NCBI GenBank assembly: GCA_937911505.1
Contig: CALEMF010000017.1
Coordinates: 1-64,000, forward strand
Direction of reading: 5' to 3'
DNA from: an uncultured Cytophagales bacterium
GTDB taxonomy: Bacteria; Bacteroidota; Bacteroidia; Cytophagales; Thermonemataceae
Length of the DNA: 64,000 bases
Shown piece by piece: positions 36,266 to 43,522 of this stretch (within the stretch, counting starts at the first letter, position 1; every line of letters starts with the position of its first letter). A program made the position numbers and the translations under genes. The notes below the pieces were generated by a model, which saw only the letters and a program-made list of their open reading frames with translations, was not told the origin of the DNA and made no database searches.

Positions 36266-36994
36266 TTATTCAATACGTCGCGGTATTTCTTGTAAGATTC
36301 TGCTTTTGTACGTTCTTACAGGGCTAGAGCCGATAAACGATTTATAAGATTTATTGAAATGAGGTTGGTCATAAAAGCCATTAGAAAGGAAAGCATCTAG
36401 AAGTTCTTCTTTTCTATTTAGATAATCATCAATGGAATGTTTTAACCTGCACCAAACCAAATACTTTTTTAGTGATAAGCCTGTATTTTGCTTAAATAAA
36501 TGAGAAAGTCTACTGTCAGAAAGAGGAATGATTTTTTTTATTTCTTCCTTTAGGTCAAAGTAGTTTACTATGATCTTATTAAGGAGGGCGATTGTCTGCT
36601 GTATTCTAGGGTCGTTTTGACTTTGAAGCTTGCCTTATGTAATAGCAGAAATGATGTCTTTAAGCATCGACTTACTATAACTATTTTCTGATAGGTATAG
36701 ACCATCTATTATCTTAAGATTTCTATCCGAAAAATAGTTTCTTAGAAATGTGTCATGATACTCAACGAGAAGAAAAGTAGTTTTGGATGCTGTTAAGGAA
36801 ACCTTATGTGCTACATTTGAATCAATGATAGCAAATTTCAGCTTTGCAAAACTTTTGCTTTTAATTGATAAGGTAAATGTCCCTGTTTCTGCTAAAATAA
36901 TTTCCATAGCCGGATGCTCATGAAAATCTGAAGTAAAGCTATCGATTTCTGTTAAGTAAATACCCTTTCTTATGTCAAATTTAAGAATATTCAT
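36266..36994 (-). pseudogene. AraC family regulator broken by in-frame TAA
   Basis: A single frame of 243 codons is interrupted only by TAA at 36635-36637. The part before it (119 codons) is a cupin-like sensor domain (FHEHPAMEIILAETGTFTLS). The part after it is the double helix-turn-helix (LSDSRLSHLFKQNTGLSL and GFYDQPHFNKSYKSFIGSSP). The two parts join smoothly across the stop, so this is one gene with a nonsense codon, not two genes. It lies between the GNAT and SGNH genes. Confidence 0.85.
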
Positions 36995-37108
36995 GTTTCA
37001 GCAAAGGATTTCAGGAGTGTACGAAATAGACAGTTAGTATAGGCATAATCTCATTGCTTAGGAAGGATTATTAAATGTTGTAATGTTAGTGACTCATTTA
37101 TCGTCTTT

Positions 37109-37918
37109 TCAAGTTGAGAAAGCCTTATGTTTTCGTAAAGCGTTTTTTATTATTTCATTTTTCGATATTTCATTGGTAATATCTTTCGCCCAGGTCTGAT
37201 AAGTTAATTTAGATGGATGAACGCCATCACTGAAAAAGTCTTCTTTCTCTACATTCAATTGAAACTTATCTACCCATCCTTTCAAGGTTATTTTTTCTCC
37301 AAAGTAAAATGTATGCTTGTAGTCGTTAACAGCTTTTTGTAATTCTTTTCCTAAAATTTCAACGAGATTGCCAACTGTAAACTTTATTAAGGGTGTAAAC
37401 GCAGGAAATTCTTTAATGGGGGGCATATTACAAAAAATAACTATCGCTTTAGGAAATATCGAGTTGATAGATTCTATTAATGAACGAATTTGAGCTTTCC
37501 ATTTTGAAGGTTGATTTAGTGTAAAGGCATCGTTGCCGCCTAAGCCAATAACGATTAAGTCAACTTGCTTCTCAGTAATTTTTGGAATGAGTTCCTTTTC
37601 TACGCTTCGTGCTGTATATCCACTTCGAGCATATACTTTCCAAGTAATATTTATGTTAAGTAACTTTGATAGCTCACTAGCGAATGTCCCCGTAAATCCT
37701 TCTTTGTGTGTCTCAACTCCAACTCCTGCAATCGTACTTTCGCCCAGGAAAACAACCTTTATTGTACTTTCTGATTTCTCATTCGATCGACATTTTCCCT
37801 GTATTTCTTTAGCCTCTGGTAGTTGAGGTACGCTCGCTCGAATCCTTCTTCCTTGATAGTACATTAAAGGAAGCAGTGGAATAGAAAAAATAACGCCTAA
37901 TAAATACCTTATATTCAT
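37109..37918 (-). CDS. SGNH/GDSL hydrolase, membrane-anchored
   Basis: 269 residues, intact. An N-terminal hydrophobic segment (LLGVIFSIPLLPLMYY) may anchor it. SGNH blocks: block I VVFLGESTIAGVG (serine in GES), block III GLGGNDAF, block V FSDGVHPS with catalytic Asp and His. It should be an esterase or lipase-like hydrolase acting outside the cytoplasm. It is one of the few undamaged genes in this cassette. Confidence 0.88.
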   Translation of the reverse strand: MNIRYLLGVIFSIPLLPLMYYQGRRIRASVPQLPEAKEIQGKCRSNEKSESTIKVVFLGESTIAGVGVETHKEGFTGTFASELSKLLNINITWKVYARSGYTARSVEKELIPKITEKQVDLIVIGLGGNDAFTLNQPSKWKAQIRSLIESINSIFPKAIVIFCNMPPIKEFPAFTPLIKFTVGNLVEILGKELQKAVNDYKHTFYFGEKITLKGWVDKFQLNVEKEDFFSDGVHPSKLTYQTWAKDITNEISKNEIIKNALRKHKAFST

Positions 37919-37980
37919 AAGTGCTTTGTTAATCCTCTCTTAAGGCTATTGCCAGGCTAACCTTTGCTAGGTATTGCTTT

Positions 37981-38697
37981 TCAATTTAACTCCATGGCTA
38001 AGCTCTCCCACAATGTACCCTTTAGTTTTCTCGAAAAACAGCCTGTATGTCTAATTTTGAGTAAGTTTATATCTTTTGATTTAATTTTCTCGACTTCAAT
38101 TTGAATTGACTTGAGAGGAATGTTGATATTGCCACAGTAAATTTTCTTTATTGACTTTCCAAAATCACACTTCATATATGCCTTATTGAACCACCATTTC
38201 CTCAACTGCATAGCCACTCTTTTTGGAAGGTTATTTCCCCAATTGATTTTTTTGTATTTACATAACTATAAAATAAAACGTGTAAAGGAATCATAAACCA
38301 CCAAATGGGTGGTATCGTCCATTTATAACGATTGGAAAAATCCTTCCAGTATCCAGTCGAGGACGCTACCAAGTATAATTTATCGATTAGATAATTATTT
38401 TCCAAAGTCAGGGTATTTTTCATTTATCCAGTCGAGGACGCTTACCATATCAATTTGTTCCCAACCTTGTGGCTTAGTCTTAAAACCTCGTAGTTTTCTT
38501 GGTTTTGATGCTCCTATTCTGTGATAATCGAAAGTAATAACAGTAAAACCTTGTTTAGATAAGTAGCGAGCAAAATGAAAATAGACTTTCTGTGGAATAC
38601 CTGTACCACAGTTGATTTGTATGATTTTTCTATTTGAACGACTAGGCTCAAACAAATTGGCAGATAATTCGAAGCCGTCTTTTGTTATAATTTTACT
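37981..38697 (-). pseudogene. Alpha/beta hydrolase (COG4757-like) remnant
   Basis: Three fragments in different frames add up to a familiar predicted hydrolase. An N-terminal part ends at DWINEKYPDFGK. A middle part has NNYLIDKLYLVASSTGYWKD. A C-terminal part has QLRKWWFNKAYMK and RHTGCFSRKLKGTLW. The segment that should carry the nucleophile GHSMGG between the first two is missing. A frameshift near 38210 separates the last part. No good start codon is present. The gene is dead. Confidence 0.8.
38350..38442. repeat. 18-nt direct repeat inside hydrolase remnant
   Basis: TATCCAGTCGAGGACGCT occurs at 38350-38367 and 38425-38442, 75 bp apart, flanking the site where the nucleophile region is missing. 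The copies encode different parts of the ancestral protein (STGYW and VLDWI) in different frames. Confidence 0.8.
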
Positions 38698-38745
38698 TTT
38701 TTTACATTCAGCTATCTTTAGTAGTGCTAGTGTTTGTACACTGGT

Positions 38746-39146
38746 TTATCCAACATTTTCATAGTTCAAATACCAATGGATTCCGATAAAGTAGCGAGTG
38801 TTGAATTCGCTGAAGTTCCTGTAAGGTCCATTGTTACTTGTCCGCCGACTTTAAGCTTTTCAAATACCTCTTTCTGTTTCAATCGGTCGCTGAAGTTTAT
38901 ACTCATCGCAATATTGTCACCTACATTCGTTTTTCGTCCATCAAATCCGTCTGATACGAAGAAATGAATTTGGTCAGCCTCAAACTCTGCGTGGGCAATT
39001 TTGTTCTTAAATTCTTTGGAAACATCATATTTCGTTTCATAATACCTTTGTTGGAAAGTGATCTGTCCCTCGAAGCACTCTTTGTAAAATTCTAATGCTT
39101 TTTCGCATTGCTCATAGATTATCAAGTATGGAATTAATTTTTTCAT
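38746..39146 (-). pseudogene. PhnB-like VOC protein with 3' frameshift
   Basis: 126 codons read well as a glyoxalase-fold protein (YLIIYEQCEKALEFYKECF, then IHFFVSDGFDG and FEKLKVGGQVTMDL). After about codon 110 the expected ending is in another frame: GIHWYLNYENVG then TAA at 38746. A one- or two-base change near 38785-38830 caused the shift. The first 110 residues may still fold. Function of this PhnB-like group is not established. Confidence 0.75.
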
Positions 39147-39396
39147 TTCTTATTCTTTAATAGTTTTGTATATAGGTTCAGGCGCTTTCCTCTTACTTTA
39201 TCGGTTTTTAAAGCTACCCTATAACAATTACTAAACTGTAGTTACTTATTCCTTGTGTTCAAAGGCTGCTGTCATTTTCTCCACAAATATGCGCTACCTT
39301 TTACCAATCCGTATTTATGTCCATTTTGGTTTCTTCAGTCAGTACTTGCTTCACTAATTCATCTAAATTGTTAGTGATTATTATGTAGGTAGGTTC

Positions 39397-39885
39397 TTAT
39401 TCTTCGTAGCAACTTTCGAATAAATTAACTTGGCTTCCTTTGATGCCTAAGAATGAGGTTAAATCATTTAAACGTTTATCATAAAATTGCGACCAGTCTA
39501 TTTTATGCTCCTCAAATTCTCTTTGAAACTTACTAAAAACAAAGTTAAAATCTCCCATTTCATTTAGCAGCAATTCTCCTGCTTTATATACGACACCTTG
39601 GTAGCTATTTACATCTCCGTGTTCATATTCCTCAATTAATACGATTGGTTCTTTTGGATGCTTTTCACTAAGCGAAATCAGTTTACTAACTAGCGCTAAG
39701 TTATCTTTTTTAAACTCATCGAAATCTGTCGGGTTTTCATACTTTAAATGAAGATCAAAAACCGCAACGCCTTCATATAGACTAGCCATATTTTCGATTT
39801 TGATGCCTGTCCATAAGCCTTCAAGTGATTTTTTTATCTCACTATTTAATGATGGTATAAATATGCCAAGATAACTCGATGCCAT
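39397..39885 (-). CDS. Unknown cytosolic protein
   Basis: 162 residues starting MASSYLGIFI, acidic, no signal peptide, membrane helix or recognised motif. It reads as a compact mixed alpha/beta domain. After the stop the same frame continues for 31 further codons (ending NTDW before TAA) with protein-like composition, so the true end may have been changed. Part of the accessory cassette. Confidence 0.55.
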   Translation of the reverse strand: MASSYLGIFIPSLNSEIKKSLEGLWTGIKIENMASLYEGVAVFDLHLKYENPTDFDEFKKDNLALVSKLISLSEKHPKEPIVLIEEYEHGDVNSYQGVVYKAGELLLNEMGDFNFVFSKFQREFEEHKIDWSQFYDKRLNDLTSFLGIKGSQVNLFESCYEE

Positions 39886-40078
39886 AATATTCGTATGATT
39901 TTCCTAATAGCTATAAAAGTATTTACCGAAGGTTTTTAGTGTTGCCCTTTATTAGCTTTCATTCTACAAGGCAGTCCTATACTTTCTCAAAATAGATTCC
40001 AGTTGAATGACCATTTAGCAGCAAATAAAGCAACTAATACATAAAATTCAGCCCTGAAATTTTTATTACAATGCCTTC

Positions 40079-40669
40079 TTATTTTATGCCAATCCTCTTT
40101 TCAACTTCATCACTTACTGGATAGACTTTTTCGTTGGGGAGTAGCCGCTTGGCTTCTTTATGCTTTCCATCCTTTCTCAATTGGTTGATCTTTTTTGTGA
40201 GAGGTGTCATATCAACTATTTCCTCGATCCACTCATTATTATATTCCTCAATTAAAAAGCGGCTTATGCCTACTTGAATGGAACGAACTTCTAGCTTTCC
40301 ACCCCTTAAGGTTCGCTCAGGATCCCATTGTATATGCACTTTCGCCTCATTGAACTTTTCTTCCCAAACTGACGCACTTGCATAAACATCTTTATCTGGA
40401 TGAGTGAGTATACCAAGCGACAAGGCCTTTTCCCAACCTTCTCTTTTTATTTTAATTCCTAAAATAAATTCTTGATTTGACTTATTTGCCCAGTTGCTTC
40501 TCTCCATCAACCACAAATACGAAGGTTTAATCCACGTCATGCGATTGAAGGAAAAAGGCTTCTCAAACTTATTATTCTTGATGGCTGGTAGTGCAATATT
40601 TTTATTGTATGCTTGGTAAACGGTAATCGTTTTATTATCGTACGCTGCTCTTATTTCTTGGTACCTCAT
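40079..40669 (-). CDS. DUF4291 family protein
   Basis: 196 residues, complete. The segments ALPAIKNNKFEKPFSFNRMTWIKPSYLWLMERSNWA and DPERTLRGG are hallmarks I remember of DUF4291, a scattered family of unknown function; only the shorter motifs MTWIKPSYLWLM and DPER are needed to see it. It opens the minus-strand accessory cassette. Confidence 0.82.
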   Translation of the reverse strand: MRYQEIRAAYDNKTITVYQAYNKNIALPAIKNNKFEKPFSFNRMTWIKPSYLWLMERSNWANKSNQEFILGIKIKREGWEKALSLGILTHPDKDVYASASVWEEKFNEAKVHIQWDPERTLRGGKLEVRSIQVGISRFLIEEYNNEWIEEIVDMTPLTKKINQLRKDGKHKEAKRLLPNEKVYPVSDEVEKRIGIK

Positions 40670-40910
40670 TATAATGTGTAATACTAAATATCTTATGGCT
40701 TAATTTATTTCAATGTAAAGATAAAGTTAATTAGAATAGGAGTGTTGACTAAAGAGCAACATTACGATAAAAAAGTAGCTATTCTGTACGTATTCCCTAA
40801 TGTAGAACCAACCTTAGACAAACATCTCCCTACCTCATTTCTCATAGATATTTACAAAAGTTATATAAACGGCTTGCCTATCAAAAATATTAATCGTAAT
40901 ATTACGATGT

Positions 40911-41243
40911 ATGGGATTGACCAAAACAGAAATATTTACCAAAGAGCAAAATCACTTAGCCAATATCGCTAAAGTACTAGGGCATCCTGCTCGAATCGCT
41001 ATTTTACAGCATTTATTAGCCATTGATCGTTGTGTATGTGGTGACCTAGTAGAGGTAATAGGGCTGGCACAGCCTACTATCTCACAACATTTAAAAGAGC
41101 TGAAGCGTATCGGTCTTGTACAAGGAAATATAGAAGGCACAAGCGTGTGTTATTGTATCAATAAAACAGTCTGGCAGCAAGTAGCCCAAACACTAACAGC
41201 ACTCTTTGCACAGCTTGAAGTATCAGGAAAAGATTGTTGTTAA
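40911..41243 (+). CDS. arsR: ArsR/SmtB family metalloregulator
   Basis: 110 residues. Winged helix with recognition region AQPTISQHLKELKRIGLV. The RCVCGDL motif places two cysteines in the first helix of the DNA-binding domain, the arsenite-binding position of ArsR; a CC pair ends the protein (GKDCC). It should repress and then release the downstream genes on arsenite binding. It is the first gene of the arsR-sigma-arsM set. Confidence 0.92.
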   Translation: MGLTKTEIFTKEQNHLANIAKVLGHPARIAILQHLLAIDRCVCGDLVEVIGLAQPTISQHLKELKRIGLVQGNIEGTSVCYCINKTVWQQVAQTLTALFAQLEVSGKDCC

Positions 41244-41315
41244 ATTTTTTATAATTATTGATCGTTAAATTGCAATAAAGCGATAAATGTACATTCGCTT
41301 GAAAACAAGTATAAT

Positions 41316-41861
41316 ATGACCATTAACCAAGTAATCGAAACGTATGAGCCAGTGCTACTGGGCTTTGTGCAAAAGCGTATACAAGACCAAGAGATAGCCA
41401 AAGACCTTCATCAAGAAATTTTAATTAAGATTTTTACACATTACGCATCACTCAAAAATGAAGACCAGCTCAAGTCTTGGGTATATCGTATAGCACACAA
41501 TACAATCATAGACTATTACAGGCAGCAAGATTTTACGTTTTCTACTTTATCAGAGCAGGCTGTAGCCGTCGAGGAAGAAAATCCTTTTGCTGCAGAAGAA
41601 ACTTTGCTTATTTGTCTCGAACCATTCCTACAGCAACTGAAACCTCATCATCAACAAGCATTGGCATTGGTAGATCTGGGCAATTACTCTCAGAAAGCAC
41701 TAGCCCAAAAAATGAATATGAGCTACTCGGGTGCGAAATCTACTGTACAACGCGCCAGACAGCAACTGAGGAAAGTTTTTGACCAGTGTTGTAAAATAGA
41801 AGCTGATAGGTATGGTAATATCCTTTCTATTACACCTCATACAAGCAAAAAATGTTCTTGA
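41316..41861 (+). CDS. sigZ: ECF RNA polymerase sigma factor, SigZ-like
   Basis: 181 residues. Region 2 (LHQEILIKIFTHYASL, then SWVYRIAHNTIIDYYRQ) and region 4 (LALVDLGNYSQKALAQKMNMSYSGAKSTVQRARQQL) are present. A short C-terminal tail carries CC (DQCCKIEADRYGNI) and another Cys near the end (KKCS). The cysteine tail is typical of SigZ-like factors. No anti-sigma gene is adjacent. Placed between arsR and arsM, it likely directs arsenic-response transcription; the cysteines may bind metal(loid). Confidence 0.85.
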   Translation: MTINQVIETYEPVLLGFVQKRIQDQEIAKDLHQEILIKIFTHYASLKNEDQLKSWVYRIAHNTIIDYYRQQDFTFSTLSEQAVAVEEENPFAAEETLLICLEPFLQQLKPHHQQALALVDLGNYSQKALAQKMNMSYSGAKSTVQRARQQLRKVFDQCCKIEADRYGNILSITPHTSKKCS

Positions 41862-41919
41862 AACGTGCGTCTTTTTTCTGAGGGAGCGTCTTTAAAGTAA
41901 ACATCAAAATTTATTAATC

Positions 41920-42729
41920 ATGAGTAATCTAAAAGATAAGATCAAAGAAACATATGCTGCCGTTGTTAATGAGGAAAATGATACAACGAATTGTTGTACA
42001 CCTTCACAAGACTTCGTAACAAGCTGCTGTGGTCCCAATGCAGAAGTCACAGGTTTTAGCGAGGATTATAGCCAATTACCAGGTTATCAAGCAGAAGCTG
42101 ACTATGGGTTAGGTTGTGGCATACCTGTAGCCATAGCAGGTATAGCACAAGACCATACTGTACTCGATTTAGGTGCAGGAGCAGGGAATGATGTATTTGT
42201 AGCGCGCTCGTTGGTAGGAGCAGGCGGTAAAGTAATTGGCGTTGATATGACGCCCGCTATGATCGAGAAGGCCAACGCCAACAAGCAGAAGTTAGGGTAC
42301 GAGAATGTAGAATTCATCCTAGCTGACATCGAAAATCTTCCGTTAGTAGAGAATAGTATCGATGTAGTGATCAGTAATTGTGTTTTAAACCTTGTTTCAG
42401 ATAAGCTGGCCACTTACCAAGGTATTCATAAGGTACTAAAGCCTTCGGGGCATTTCTGTATTTCAGATATTGTAGTTTCTGGCCCACTCACTAGTAAGAT
42501 GAATGAGATTGTTGAGTTGTACGCGGGCTGCATTGCAGGCGCTATGGTAAAAGTAGACTACTTGGCTACTATCGAAAAGGCAGGCTTCAAAGATGCGACC
42601 GTAGAGAAAGAAAAAACTGTGTATTTACCAGATGACTTCTTGTTACAGTACCTCAACGCAGCAGAACTTAGGGAGTTTCGTAATTCCAATGTACAAATTC
42701 TGAGCGTGACTGTGAAAGGAGTAAAATAG
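41920..42729 (+). CDS. arsM: Arsenite methyltransferase
   Basis: 269 residues. SAM-binding motif VLDLGAGAGND, then DMTPAMIEKA and ISNCVLNLVSDK, matches ArsM, which methylates As(III) stepwise to volatile or excreted forms. Cysteines lie in the N-terminal CC pairs, in GLGCGIP, in ISNC and in YAGCIAGA, the set used to hold arsenic. It follows the sigma factor gene by 58 bp. No arsenite pump or arsenate reductase is in the window. Confidence 0.94.
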   Translation: MSNLKDKIKETYAAVVNEENDTTNCCTPSQDFVTSCCGPNAEVTGFSEDYSQLPGYQAEADYGLGCGIPVAIAGIAQDHTVLDLGAGAGNDVFVARSLVGAGGKVIGVDMTPAMIEKANANKQKLGYENVEFILADIENLPLVENSIDVVISNCVLNLVSDKLATYQGIHKVLKPSGHFCISDIVVSGPLTSKMNEIVELYAGCIAGAMVKVDYLATIEKAGFKDATVEKEKTVYLPDDFLLQYLNAAELREFRNSNVQILSVTVKGVK

Positions 42730-42768
42730 TAGGCTTAAAAGCTAAAGTGACCGTACGTTAGGCATTTG

Positions 42769-42804
42769 GAGGGTGTAGTCACAAAAAGCTGCACTCTCTT
42801 TTTT
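42769..42804 (+). terminator. Rho-independent terminator of ars genes
   Basis: GAGGGTGTAG (42769-42778) pairs over 10 bp, with two G-U pairs, with CTGCACTCTC (42789-42798), followed by six T residues. Confidence 0.85.
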
Positions 42805-42885
42805 ATTATCAGATATCGGAAGCATTATATCTTGTAAGTATAAATATTAAAATTGATTCGTCTCTTTGTATGTAAAGCGAAACAA

Positions 42886-43083
42886 ATGAAGCCGATACAA
42901 TTATATACTCAAAAAAACGCCTTACCCAACGACCTCAAAGTTGAGGTAAATGACTTTATCGACTTCTTACTGACCAAGAGAAAAAAAGAACTTGAAAAAA
43001 AGAAACCAAAATTTAGATGTGTAAAAGGACAGATTTATATCTCTCCTGATTTCGATGAACCGCTTGATGATTTTTCTGTTTAA
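42886..43083 (+). CDS. Small DUF2281-like protein (antitoxin-type)
   Basis: 65 residues from the ATG at 42886; a TTG reading 33 bp longer is unlikely. The part LPNDLKVEVNDFIDFLLTKRKKE is the helical DUF2281/antitoxin-like segment; the C-terminal piece contains ISPDFDEPLDDF, typical of small antitoxins that fold on a partner. No toxin gene is adjacent on either side. A solo antitoxin, a relic or another small regulator are all possible. Confidence 0.65.
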   Translation: MKPIQLYTQKNALPNDLKVEVNDFIDFLLTKRKKELEKKKPKFRCVKGQIYISPDFDEPLDDFSV

Positions 43084-43153
43084 TGCATTAAATAGTCTAG
43101 CGTCTACCTCCTCTTTTCCACTACTGAACCCTAGCATACTTGTTATATTTTGA

Positions 43154-43161
43154 TATATTTG
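43154..43161 (+). promoter_or_regulatory. Candidate -7 box (TATATTTG) for gatC
   Basis: Matches TAnnTTTG and lies 30 bp before the gatC ATG. At 19 bp upstream the sequence is TAG instead of TTG, so the -33 half is imperfect. Confidence 0.4.
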
Positions 43162-43190
43162 TAGCATTTCGATATTTTATGTAGAGAAAT

Positions 43191-43478
43191 ATGCAAATTA
43201 CAAAAGAGATATTAGAGAACATAGCACACCTAGCACGATTGGAATTTGATGAGGGAGCTGAAAAAGACATGTTGGCCGATCTAAACAAAATTTTAGATTG
43301 GATGGAAAAACTCAACGAAGTTAATACTGATGAGGTAACACCCCTCATTCATATCTCTGCAGAGCGAAACGTGCTTCGCGAAGACGAGGTACAACCTTCA
43401 CTTTCTCACGAAAAAGGACTTTTAAACGCACCTGATAAGGATGCCAACTACTTTAGAGTACCTAAAGTAATAGAATAG
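43191..43478 (+). CDS. gatC: Asp/Glu-tRNA amidotransferase subunit C
   Basis: 95 residues. ITKEILENIAHLARLEFDE at the start and PDKDANYFRVPKVIE at the end are the standard GatC signatures. GatC holds together GatA and GatB, which amidate misacylated Glu-tRNA(Gln) or Asp-tRNA(Asn). gatA and gatB are not adjacent, as often in Bacteroidota. The next gene follows by 44 bp. Confidence 0.94.
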   Translation: MQITKEILENIAHLARLEFDEGAEKDMLADLNKILDWMEKLNEVNTDEVTPLIHISAERNVLREDEVQPSLSHEKGLLNAPDKDANYFRVPKVIE

Positions 43479-43522
43479 ACCTTTGCTTCGTTGTACTATT
43501 AAGCCTGCTAAAACATAACGAT

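Noticed and set aside
40742-40972. 76-codon frame before arsR
   Set aside because: It overlaps the start of the well-supported arsR gene in another frame and shows no family pattern.
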